The notes under the pieces: model-generated | Seen by the model: only the letters and a program-made list of their open reading frames with translations | Told to the model about the DNA's origin: nothing | The model's database searches: none | Assembly (NCBI GenBank): GCA_022453515.1 | Contig: JAJNNY010000173.1 | Coordinates: forward strand, 1-16,939 | Origin: Astrocystis sublimbata | Lineage: Eukaryota > Ascomycota > Sordariomycetes > Xylariales > Xylariaceae | DNA length: 16,939 nt | Reading direction: 5' to 3' | In this document: positions 1-7,455 of the stretch, piece after piece | Layout: each line of letters opens with the position of its first letter | How positions within the stretch are numbered: position 1 is the stretch's first letter | Position numbers and translations under genes: made by a program

Positions 1-925
1 CGGCCGCCACCGCAATGCCAAAGACATACGCGGCGATGAACGCGCCCTGGCTCTCCACGTTTAGAAAAGCGTATGTGTAGAACCCTTTCGTCGCGTGTGT
101 TAGGTACGCTAGGGAGAGGTAGAGCGCGAGGAGTAAGAGGTGTAGCGGGAGGTGGTCCCAGGGGACAGGGGCCGTGCGCGGGAGGATTATCTCGGTGAAG
201 GCGAAGACGGCGTTGAGGATGTGTTGGGATATGTTGGACCATGCTGAGTAGGGGGTTGAGAGGACTGTTGGGTCCGAGCTGGCGAGGATGGCCCAGAAGA
301 CGATGAGGACGAGGAAGGGGAAGGTGGTTATTGTGCTGTAGAGGGCTGAGTGGAGCCATTGGAGAGGGCGCGGGAAGCGGTTTAGGGGGGCGGAGGCGGA
401 CTGGTAGCCGCGTTTTTGGCGTCGGGAGTATTGGAATGTGTGGAAGGCGGAGATGGCGAAGTAGAAGGCTAGGCCCCAGTATGAGAGCACCGTGAAGAAT
501 GAGAAAGAGTTTTGGGCCGTGACGCAGAGGCCGTGCTCGCGGGCGCAGGTGAAGCCGATGTTGAAGAGGAGCGTCGTGAATGCGTAGAGGGACTGGAGGG
601 AGGTTAGTTAAGGTGAAGTTCAGGTTATGGAAAGTTAGACACGTTGAGTCAAGTTACGTCAAGGTAGGGCAAGGTAAGGCAAGATGCCGTGTTGAAGCAA
701 CTTGTGTTGTGCTGTGGATGAAATTGAGGATTGATACCTAGTATGAAGCGGCCACGATATCTCAAGAGTACGCATACATGCAGGCAACTAAACGAAACTG
801 AACTAACTCACCAAAAGCGCGCGAATGAAAAACAACACCCGCGGAGACACCAGCCACGACGTCTCGAACCGATGGGTCGGATCGAAGGGGCGGGCCAGGT
901 GCAGTGGCAGGAAGGGCCGCGCCAT
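1..925 (-). CDS. AIG1/FAR-17a-like membrane protein, third copy, C-terminus cut off by window start
   Basis: This is an inverted, base-identical copy of the gene at 3040-4182. Exon 1 is 812-925 with its ATG at 925-923, the intron is 593-811, and exon 2 is 1-592. It encodes residues 1-235 of 307. The window begins inside the last membrane span, so that span is incomplete and the hydrophilic tail is missing. The truncation is a window edge and not a mutation: the full gene appears twice elsewhere. The sixth transmembrane helix and the stop codon would lie to the left. If the molecule is a 15,056-bp circle, this copy and the one at 14839-15981 are the same gene read twice. Confidence 0.85.
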
Positions 926-1184
926 CGTGCTTGGTGATTTGGTGATTTGGTGATTTGGTGTTTTGGAGATGCTTCAAACGCCAAGATCCACTAGATGTAT
1001 GTATGTACCTAATGTCGAATGTATCGAAACCAAGAAGACAAGATAGATTGCTTCTAGTAGGAGGGAGGGAGTGATTCAAACGTGCAAGCTATTAAAACCA
1101 CTCTCTGTCCGTCCGGAGGGACTCTTGCTGGTACACTGTCTCTGCGACAGATGGTGACTTGCCGATGGAAGATGTCGAGCTGAG

Positions 1185-1204
1185 CTCGGCGAGGCTCGGC
1201 GAGG
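1185..1204. repeat. Tandem 10-bp direct repeat (CTCGGCGAGG x2)
   Basis: Two adjacent identical 10-mers lie in the upstream region of the AIG1-like gene. Mirror copies follow from the palindromes at 2761-2780 and 16241-16260. Each unit is close to self-complementary, so it could be a protein-binding site or simply a local duplication. No known factor is assigned. Confidence 0.6.
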
Positions 1205-1229
1205 TAAAGGTGATGTTTCGATTGTAGGT

Positions 1230-1250
1230 ATTGATTGATTGATTGATTGA
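1230..1250. repeat. (ATTG)n microsatellite
   Basis: About five ATTG units lie in the non-coding flank. The mirror copy is (CAAT)n at 2715-2735, and a further copy lies at about 16286-16306. The unit number is the same in all three copies. Microsatellites mutate quickly, so equal length argues that the copies are very young or are the same molecule read more than once. Confidence 0.85.
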
Positions 1251-1313
1251 TATCGATGTTCCCAGCTTCGAGCGCAGGGTCGTGATCATAAAGTATACGG
1301 AAAAAACTGTAGA

Positions 1314-1349
1314 TGTGTGTGTATGTGTGTATGTGTGTATGTGTGTATG
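1314..1349. repeat. (TGTGTGTA)n microsatellite
   Basis: An 8-bp purine/pyrimidine-alternating repeat of about four and a half units. It is mirrored as (TACACACA)n at 2616-2651 and present again at 16370-16405. Such tracts can adopt Z-DNA and are length-unstable. The three copies have the same length. Confidence 0.85.
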
Positions 1350-1847
1350 CAACTAGTCGAATCGAAACTCCGTCCCAAAGCTGGAGATAGACTCAGACAC
1401 TGACTCGTCTAGCCAGGCAACGTGGCGGATGCAGTGCAATGTGATGCGATGCGCTGCGATGCGACACAAAGTGGACTTCCTCTTTCTCTTGTCGTCGCGT
1501 CCGGCCCGAATCCAAAACCCCCAAAAAGCCCACTTCTGGCAGAAAGTGCGAACGAGTGAGTGAGTGTCTCGCCTCGTCTTGCCTTGCCTGCCGAGAACGT
1601 GCAGTACTGTACTGTACGGCCGAGAAGCAAAAGGGAGGCTGAGGTAGTTGGTGAAGTTGAACTGACTCCTTCCAGCCGACAACGTCAGCTCGCTTACGTG
1701 AGCGTGAGCTTGAACTGAACTTTGAGCACTCGCGCACGCGCTTCGAGGTATGTAGCCTCGGTAACTTCCAGGCTTTCTAATCTTAGACCCCTCGATTTAG
1801 TACTTCGCTGGACAAAGAGACAGCGGACAATAAGCTACTCTAGATCA

Positions 1848-1874
1848 GGTTAGGTTGGGTTAGGGTAGGTTTAG
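1848..1874 (+). repeat. Degenerate telomere-like tract (TTAGG/TTGGG/TTAGGG/TAGG)
   Basis: A 27-nt run of variant TTAGGG-type units, with the G-rich strand reading toward junction 1. It is followed by a 7-G run (1880-1886) and then by AT-rich junction DNA. The mirror copy is at 2091-2117. The third copy at 16904-16929 is one G shorter, with TTAGGTAGG in place of TTAGGGTAGG. Fungal telomeres are normally TTAGGG, so this could be an interstitial telomere-like patch or a chance G-rich stretch; it is too short and degenerate to be a functional telomere. Confidence 0.45.
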
Positions 1875-1886
1875 AACTCGGGGGGG

Positions 1887-2078
1887 AAAACAATAAATAA
1901 ATAAATAAATATAGAATAGGTCTAGTAAGGAGGTATTTACTTATAATTATAAGCATATATATATAGAATTCTTAATAGTAATAATAGTAAGGATTAAAAT
2001 ATATATATATGCTTATAATTATAAGTAAATACCTCCTTACTAGACCTATTCTATATTTATTTATTTATTTATTGTTTT
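1887..2078. other. AT-rich junction region with (AAAT)n tracts
   Basis: About 190 bp of AT-rich DNA spans the palindrome 1 centre. It contains AAAT arrays at about 1891-1911 and at the mirrored position, the 12-bp perfect palindrome TTATAATTATAA at 1941-1952, and TA dinucleotide runs on both sides of the spacer. TAGTAAGGA occurs in the left arm (1923-1931), again in the spacer (1985-1993) and inverted in the right arm (2034-2042). Easily unwound AT-rich DNA fits a fold-back site or a replication origin, but no defined origin consensus was identified. Confidence 0.7.
1966..1999. other. Junction 1: 34-nt asymmetric spacer between palindrome arms
   Basis: This is the only non-paired sequence in palindrome 1. 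It starts with GAATTC and contains TAATAGTAATAATAG. It is flanked by inverted TA-dinucleotide runs, about 11 bp before GC on each side. It is not self-complementary. It does not look like a sequencing hairpin adapter, since those have complementary ends and a GC-containing loop. The arrangement is what remains when a short interrupted inverted repeat becomes the turning point of a fold-back duplication. Confidence 0.85.
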
Positions 2079-3039
2079 CCCCCCCGAGTTCTAAACCTAC
2101 CCTAACCCAACCTAACCTGATCTAGAGTAGCTTATTGTCCGCTGTCTCTTTGTCCAGCGAAGTACTAAATCGAGGGGTCTAAGATTAGAAAGCCTGGAAG
2201 TTACCGAGGCTACATACCTCGAAGCGCGTGCGCGAGTGCTCAAAGTTCAGTTCAAGCTCACGCTCACGTAAGCGAGCTGACGTTGTCGGCTGGAAGGAGT
2301 CAGTTCAACTTCACCAACTACCTCAGCCTCCCTTTTGCTTCTCGGCCGTACAGTACAGTACTGCACGTTCTCGGCAGGCAAGGCAAGACGAGGCGAGACA
2401 CTCACTCACTCGTTCGCACTTTCTGCCAGAAGTGGGCTTTTTGGGGGTTTTGGATTCGGGCCGGACGCGACGACAAGAGAAAGAGGAAGTCCACTTTGTG
2501 TCGCATCGCAGCGCATCGCATCACATTGCACTGCATCCGCCACGTTGCCTGGCTAGACGAGTCAGTGTCTGAGTCTATCTCCAGCTTTGGGACGGAGTTT
2601 CGATTCGACTAGTTGCATACACACATACACACATACACACATACACACACATCTACAGTTTTTTCCGTATACTTTATGATCACGACCCTGCGCTCGAAGC
2701 TGGGAACATCGATATCAATCAATCAATCAATCAATACCTACAATCGAAACATCACCTTTACCTCGCCGAGCCTCGCCGAGCTCAGCTCGACATCTTCCAT
2801 CGGCAAGTCACCATCTGTCGCAGAGACAGTGTACCAGCAAGAGTCCCTCCGGACGGACAGAGAGTGGTTTTAATAGCTTGCACGTTTGAATCACTCCCTC
2901 CCTCCTACTAGAAGCAATCTATCTTGTCTTCTTGGTTTCGATACATTCGACATTAGGTACATACATACATCTAGTGGATCTTGGCGTTTGAAGCATCTCC
3001 AAAACACCAAATCACCAAATCACCAAATCACCAAGCACG
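2000..3039. promoter_or_regulatory. Upstream region of the AIG1-like gene (no gene seen)
   Basis: These 1,040 bp between junction 1 and the start codon at 3040 hold no supportable gene. From left to right they contain AT-rich junction flank, the inverted telomere-like tract (2091-2117), a GC-mixed stretch with GCATC-like repeats (about 2500-2540), TACACACA and CAAT microsatellites, a pyrimidine-rich patch (about 2890-2910), and a CACCAAAT repeat just before the ATG. TTTTAATA near 2868 is TATA-like, but no core promoter can be defined with confidence. Confidence 0.5.
3000..3033 (+). repeat. CACCAAAT tandem repeat in the 5' leader
   Basis: Four 8-bp units (CACCAAAT-like, the last one imperfect) end a few bases before the ATG at 3040. 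They would lie in the 5' untranslated leader. Mirror copies are at 932-965 and 15988-16021. The CA-rich, unstructured leader is compatible with efficient scanning. A regulatory role is possible but not shown. Confidence 0.75.
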
Positions 3040-4182
3040 ATGGCGCGGCCCTTCCTGCCACTGCACCTGGCCCGCCCCTTCGATCCGACCCATCGGTTCG
3101 AGACGTCGTGGCTGGTGTCTCCGCGGGTGTTGTTTTTCATTCGCGCGCTTTTGGTGAGTTAGTTCAGTTTCGTTTAGTTGCCTGCATGTATGCGTACTCT
3201 TGAGATATCGTGGCCGCTTCATACTAGGTATCAATCCTCAATTTCATCCACAGCACAACACAAGTTGCTTCAACACGGCATCTTGCCTTACCTTGCCCTA
3301 CCTTGACGTAACTTGACTCAACGTGTCTAACTTTCCATAACCTGAACTTCACCTTAACTAACCTCCCTCCAGTCCCTCTACGCATTCACGACGCTCCTCT
3401 TCAACATCGGCTTCACCTGCGCCCGCGAGCACGGCCTCTGCGTCACGGCCCAAAACTCTTTCTCATTCTTCACGGTGCTCTCATACTGGGGCCTAGCCTT
3501 CTACTTCGCCATCTCCGCCTTCCACACATTCCAATACTCCCGACGCCAAAAACGCGGCTACCAGTCCGCCTCCGCCCCCCTAAACCGCTTCCCGCGCCCT
3601 CTCCAATGGCTCCACTCAGCCCTCTACAGCACAATAACCACCTTCCCCTTCCTCGTCCTCATCGTCTTCTGGGCCATCCTCGCCAGCTCGGACCCAACAG
3701 TCCTCTCAACCCCCTACTCAGCATGGTCCAACATATCCCAACACATCCTCAACGCCGTCTTCGCCTTCACCGAGATAATCCTCCCGCGCACGGCCCCTGT
3801 CCCCTGGGACCACCTCCCGCTACACCTCTTACTCCTCGCGCTCTACCTCTCCCTAGCGTACCTAACACACGCGACGAAAGGGTTCTACACATACGCTTTT
3901 CTAAACGTGGAGAGCCAGGGCGCGTTCATCGCCGCGTATGTCTTTGGCATTGCGGTGGCGGCCGTCGTGTTGTTTATAGTAGTGCAGGGCTTGATTTGGT
4001 TAAGGCTTTGGGTCACGGAGGAGAAGCTTGGGATGAGGGGTGTCGGGGTTGTGGATGAGCATGCGGGGGGGTATGGGCGGACTGGCGATGGAGATGTTGA
4101 GAATGGGGTTGTGGGAAGCAATGGGAATCGCCGTCACGACAAGGAGGGGCACGAGATGGAGGCGCTGAATCGTTCGGCGTGA
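3040..4182 (+). CDS. Six-span AIG1/FAR-17a-like integral membrane protein
   Basis: Exon 1 (3040-3153) and exon 2 (3373-4182) encode 307 residues. The 219-bp intron has donor GTGAGT, branch site ACTAAC and acceptor CCAG, and joins in phase 0. The ATG lies in a good context (G at +4). Six hydrophobic spans are visible at about 30-52, 66-91, 120-142, 157-175, 187-205 and 222-250. The last 50 or so residues are hydrophilic, Gly/Asn/Glu-rich and probably cytosolic. The motif SAWSNISQHILN (154-165), followed by an E and LPR, resembles the WxN...H block of animal AIG1/ADTRP, where the His is catalytic in fatty-acid ester hydrolysis; H162 is the candidate here. Similar fungal proteins are usually left as hypothetical or FAR-17a/AIG1-like, and the substrate is unknown. 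It converges with GUP1. The gene model is strong; the family assignment is moderate. Confidence 0.8.
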
Positions 4183-4431
4183 TACTCACCAAGGCGGCAA
4201 TGGCAGTAACAACGGGGTATTGACATACGACATTTACCTACCTACCTATAGCCTTCAACATCACATATGCATAACTATAGGATACTTCAGTAATCATTAA
4301 TTCCAATATTGTTTAATCATGTCGTTTTTCATTTCTATCGTTCATCCGATTAGACAACATTAGGTACCTAGGTAGGTACAGGTACAGGTAGTATGATACA
4401 TATATGTACTCAGATAACAAACACCTACCTC
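4183..4431. other. Convergent 3' spacer between AIG1-like gene and GUP1
   Basis: This 249-bp region separates the two stop codons and must hold both 3' ends. It contains an ACCTACCTACCTA tract near 4236 and inverted GGTAGGTACAGGTACAGGTA runs at about 4361-4391, which could pair in a transcript. TATGCATA and ATACATATATGTA motifs resemble fungal polyadenylation efficiency elements. The mirror copy is at 14590-14838. Confidence 0.6.
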
Positions 4432-6712
4432 TTAACATTTCAAGTTGATGCCTCGTCTCTTTTCCGACTCTCTGATCTCGAACATGGCTTGCACACCCAC
4501 AAAAAAAGCCAAGAGGGCCGTCGCCAAGAAAAGCCAGCCTATACATAAAATCCGTGTCAGTCACTCAGTCAGTCATATCGTATCAGACATGTCGATTCAC
4601 CAGCACAGGGTACTTGGCTGCACTATGGGCTTGGCTGTGTCATGGGTATGGATGGGTAGGCCAGCGGAAAGAGGGGGGAGAGGGAGGGAGAGAACAAAAA
4701 AAGAAAACTCACCCGAAAAATGCTCAAAGATGCCCGCCAAAATAGCCCTCAGCCCGTCCACCCCAAAAGCAAAACCGACCAGATTTGCTGTTATCATCAT
4801 CTGGATATTCGCCACAGCACCGACACAGCAAAGCATACGATACGCCGTCGGCCGACCTTCCCACCGTCGTTTCGGAAACAGCGATCCAGCCGCCATCTCC
4901 GGTAACATGAACAACACAATTAACCAGCCCCAGATGAGCAGACGCATCTGGATATCGTGCCACAGCGCGACGAAGGTGAAGACGAGGACATACGTGAGCA
5001 CGGAGCGCGCGGCATCGAGGGCCGAGGAGAAGCTAGAACCGCCCAAAGGCACGTAGATGTATCGCAGCGACCACCGATAGAAACTCCGATGCCAAGAGCG
5101 CCAGAAGGCGAGCGTGCTCCAGTTGTTGCTCACACAGCGGATCATATTCTCCGGGGGGTCGATTCCGTCGATGAGGGACCAGAGACGGAAGAATCGCCAG
5201 GGAAGTAAGAGCTTCAGCCAGATGAGGTGCAGGTTGAAGTACGAGAGTACGCAGAGCTGCGAGGCCGTGTAGGACGCCCAGTGCGGGCTGAACTTGGCAA
5301 TTGCTTGCACGTAGTCGTAGTGCAGCACGACTTCCATTGCAAGCAGCGCAAGAGCAAAGCGTACGCCGTAGCGGATGGTGCGCGACGATTCGACGGTCAA
5401 GGGCTTGTACCGCAGCTGCGAGATGTAATCGTTGAAGGTGATGATGGGACCGGTGAGGTAGAGAGGGGCGTAGATGGAGTAGGCGATGTAGTTGCGGAAG
5501 GAATAGTCTCTGGCAGGCGCGGGGGTCGAGACTCGGTCGCGTTCGCTGAGCGAGGAGGGATCCAGCTGCTTCTGCTTGCGGTTATTAAGACGGCTCCATA
5601 GGCGAGGCTTCGATACACATCACCAACAGAGAGAGTTAGGCAGAAGGGGTGGAAGGAACGGAGCGCAAGGGAAGCATACCTCGACCGGGCTGTTGCTTCT
5701 CCTCTCGAGACTCCAGTAGTAATCAAGATTGAAGCTGATGAGACGAAGGACGGTTATGTTGAAGAGAATCTCCCAGCGACCAATGAGCCCTCCGTAGCTA
5801 TCCAGCCACGCTCCCCATTGCACGAGGCCGCTCTGCGAATCATCGATCATGCCACCCGAGAGAAAGGTCCATAGAAGCGAGGCCATGTCCCTGAACTTGT
5901 AGCCATTGCTGAGATCGTTGGCGAACAAGATGCCGAGGTTGAAGACCCAGGTCGCGACGGGCACGGTCTTGCGGGGTAGGGTGGTTGCGACCTGGAAGTT
6001 GAGGTAGAGGATAGCAATGATCTTGAGGGCGGAGACACCGTGCAGAGCAAGCAGGTATATGATGGCGAAGGCGAAGTCGAAGCTTGCGCGTTGGTTCAGG
6101 CGCTGGTCGGCCTCTTCGAGGGTCGGGCGCGAGGCCTTGCCGGCGTCGTTGACGCGGTAGATGACGAGATTGTACAGTTTCCGAAGCAGAGGGTGGAGGA
6201 CGAGGAGGGCGGCGAGGTAGGGTAGGTTGCCTCGAAAGACTCGGTATTGGGAATCGGTGACATCCTTGGACTCATGGTCAGCCACTGTGACTTAACGGCC
6301 ACGACAGGTATCCTTATGCTTACGATCTTGCGGCCTGGGATCCAGCCAGGCGACAGATAGTGCTCGTATTTGCGGTAGTTGGGGTGCGATGCTGGTGGGC
6401 GCGAGACTGTTAGTGTGATGCGACCTAGGAAGAACAATGGGCCTTACTTCTTGAGGCGTCGTACGCAATCCAGAACATAGAAGGTACTGCCAGCGCGAAG
6501 ACGACATAGTACCAGTAGAACTCAGTTGTCCTCCATCTCGACGGCGACGACGGGGGTGCGCTGCTCCATCGAGCTGCCCGATCCTTGCTTGCGGCGGCCG
6601 TGTCATGGCGCGCCTCGACCACGGCCCTGTATGGGGTGGCCGAGGAGATGGTGAAGCGGGTGTCAAGGGTATCGAGGTCGTAGACCTTCCCTAGGAAGGA
6701 AAAGGCACGCAT
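4432..6712 (-). CDS. GUP1: GUP1-type membrane-bound O-acyltransferase (MBOAT), five exons
   Basis: Exons in transcription order are 6448-6712, 6324-6391, 5680-6264, 4713-5607 and 4432-4538. The introns are 56, 59, 72 and 174 bp. The product has 639 residues, against 560 in yeast Gup1. Diagnostic features are LDTRF near the N-terminus, PGRKI then DSQYR with intron 2 between them, APLYLTGPIITFND (353-366), FWRSWHRSF (474-482), YIYVPLGG, the MBOAT active-site His in ALWHDI (H523), and the C-terminal REKRRG-like EIRESEKRRGINLKC tail. About ten hydrophobic spans are spread along it. Gup1 works in the ER membrane, acylating lyso-phosphatidylinositol of GPI anchors with a C26 fatty acid during remodelling; it also affects sphingolipid/sterol domains and the cell wall. 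No frame break was seen. Acceptors of introns 2 and 3 are AAG and were chosen by phase, branch site and family alignment. Confidence 0.93.
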
Positions 6713-7130
6713 GGTGATGGTGTTGGGGGCTTGACAGGCAAAGGTGCCGACAAGCTGGGCAGTCGGATGGCTATATCATCGGGAATTGTGGCGAAGCGAG
6801 CGGTAGCAATAGTGTGTTGCGAAGGAATTAAAATATTAGGTGGGATGATACGATCTAGGTTGGAGGAGGTGGTGGTGGTGGAGGAGGCATTGGGTTGGTT
6901 GGTGGGTGAAGAATCAAGATGTGTTGAGGAAAGCGCACCTATCACATGCGCTTGAATATACGATTCAGGCATTGGCCAGATCAGGCTTAGTGGCGCGTTT
7001 ACCCCTGGCAGGCGAGCAGGTACGATACAGTATCCGCTGGTGGGGTGAAGCATCCCCAGATGCCCAGTAAACCAATCCATGGATGCTGAACCAGTGGCAC
7101 GCTTATATAATCGTAGTATAACCTGCAAAT
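6713..7130 (-). promoter_or_regulatory. GUP1 upstream region
   Basis: About 420 bp precede the GUP1 ATG (CACCATGCG context on the minus strand). On the coding strand it holds a CCACCACCACC pyrimidine-rich patch (6862-6888 region), a TTTTAATTCC element near 6825, and an interrupted 7-bp inverted repeat at 6931-6953. An open frame covers much of it, but it overlaps the GUP1 start, has low-complexity composition and resembles no protein I know, so I treat the region as promoter and leader. Confidence 0.5.
6931..6953. repeat. Interrupted 7-bp inverted repeat (AAGCGCA-N9-TGCGCTT)
   Basis: AAGCGCA at 6931-6937 pairs with TGCGCTT at 6947-6953, across a 9-bp gap, about 220 bp upstream of the GUP1 start. 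The mirror copy is at 12068-12090. The spacing is about one helical turn and a half, so a dimeric regulator could bind here. It could equally be chance. Confidence 0.4.
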
Positions 7131-7313
7131 AACCTATGAATAGCTTAACTCTATACTCCTGTATAATTATATAATAACTATTAAATAATTAGTAAATACT
7201 ATAATTTATTAGGGTTAGAATTATATATCTATAGCCCGAATTTGGATCCTATCTATAAGGCATATAGTAAAGCTGTATATATGCTTAATCAGAGAGAGCC
7301 GCCAATCTAGGTA
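7131..7313. other. AT-rich tract upstream of GUP1
   Basis: A stretch dominated by A/T with many TAATA, ATTAT and TATATA words and a single TTAGGGTTAG. It contains no open frame. The composition contrasts sharply with the GC-rich genes. It resembles repeat DNA decayed by RIP-type C-to-T mutation, but no parent element can be recognised. It is a candidate for flexible or origin-like DNA. The mirror copy is at 11708-11890. Confidence 0.55.
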
Positions 7314-7400
7314 TACTACCTAAGTAAGCACGATCAAATAGACATCTCACGCTTTTAAGCCTCATGGAACAAGTGCTTATCATAACCAATAAAGCATACC

Positions 7401-7455
7401 TGCCCGAACCAACACCCTGGAAGCTTCAACTTCGCCTTCGCCATCATATGCCTGC
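7401..7455 (+). pseudogene. 55-bp GUP1 exon 3 fragment, inverted relative to GUP1
   Basis: AAGCTTCAACTTCGCCTTCG and the following bases match GUP1 exon 3 (6051-6103 on the minus strand) at 33 of 35 positions, and the upstream CGAACCAAC also matches. The reading frame is preserved across the match: NQHPGSFNFAFAII here against NQRASFDFAFAII in GUP1, with a net one-codon insertion. Similarity stops abruptly on both sides. It is either the last trace of a decayed paralogue or a short templated insertion. It has no function as a gene. Confidence 0.7.

Larger units (their letters stand above)
926..1965. other. Gene-free upstream flank of the third AIG1-like copy
   Basis: No gene is supported in these 1,040 bases. 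They are the exact mirror of 2000-3039 and hold the upstream region of the truncated gene, with microsatellites, the telomere-like tract and the AT-rich junction flank. Several open frames of 73-114 codons overlap one another here, but they are built on simple repeats and have no recognisable product. Positive landmarks are a tandem CTCGGCGAGG pair at 1185-1204 and an ATTG array at 1230-1250. Confidence 0.6.
1..3964. repeat. Palindrome 1: 1,965-bp inverted repeat, 34-nt spacer
   Basis: Bases 1-1965 are the reverse complement of 2000-3964, pairing x with 3965-x. I checked this at the outer end, at the exon and intron borders and at the centre, and open frames appear as exact mirror images across it. 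No mismatch was seen. Pairing fails at 1966/1999, so the two arms flank a 34-nt unpaired spacer. The left end is simply where the window starts, so the true arm is longer: palindrome 2 shows the same junction flank continuing into the rest of the 7.5-kb unit. Confidence 0.96.

Noticed and set aside
1966..1999. A missed sequencing hairpin adapter at junction 1
   Set aside because: The 34-mer is AT-rich, lacks complementary ends and does not resemble a common adapter. Junction 2 also has a natural diverged repeat rather than any adapter. Strand-switch or assembly artefacts of other kinds remain possible.
2228..2873. Frames of 86-114 codons in the AIG1-like upstream region
   Set aside because: They overlap one another, contain simple-repeat translations such as THTHIHTYTH, and have no homologous domain or splice support to the downstream gene.
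4445..5056. 203-codon frame antisense to GUP1
   Set aside because: It lies across GUP1 exons 4 and 5 and an intron on the opposite strand. GUP1 has clear family motifs, so this is a shadow.
6691..7128. 145-codon open frame upstream of GUP1 (mirror at 11893-12330)
   Set aside because: It overlaps the GUP1 start in another frame and owes its length to a CCA/CCT-rich stretch; better read as promoter and leader.
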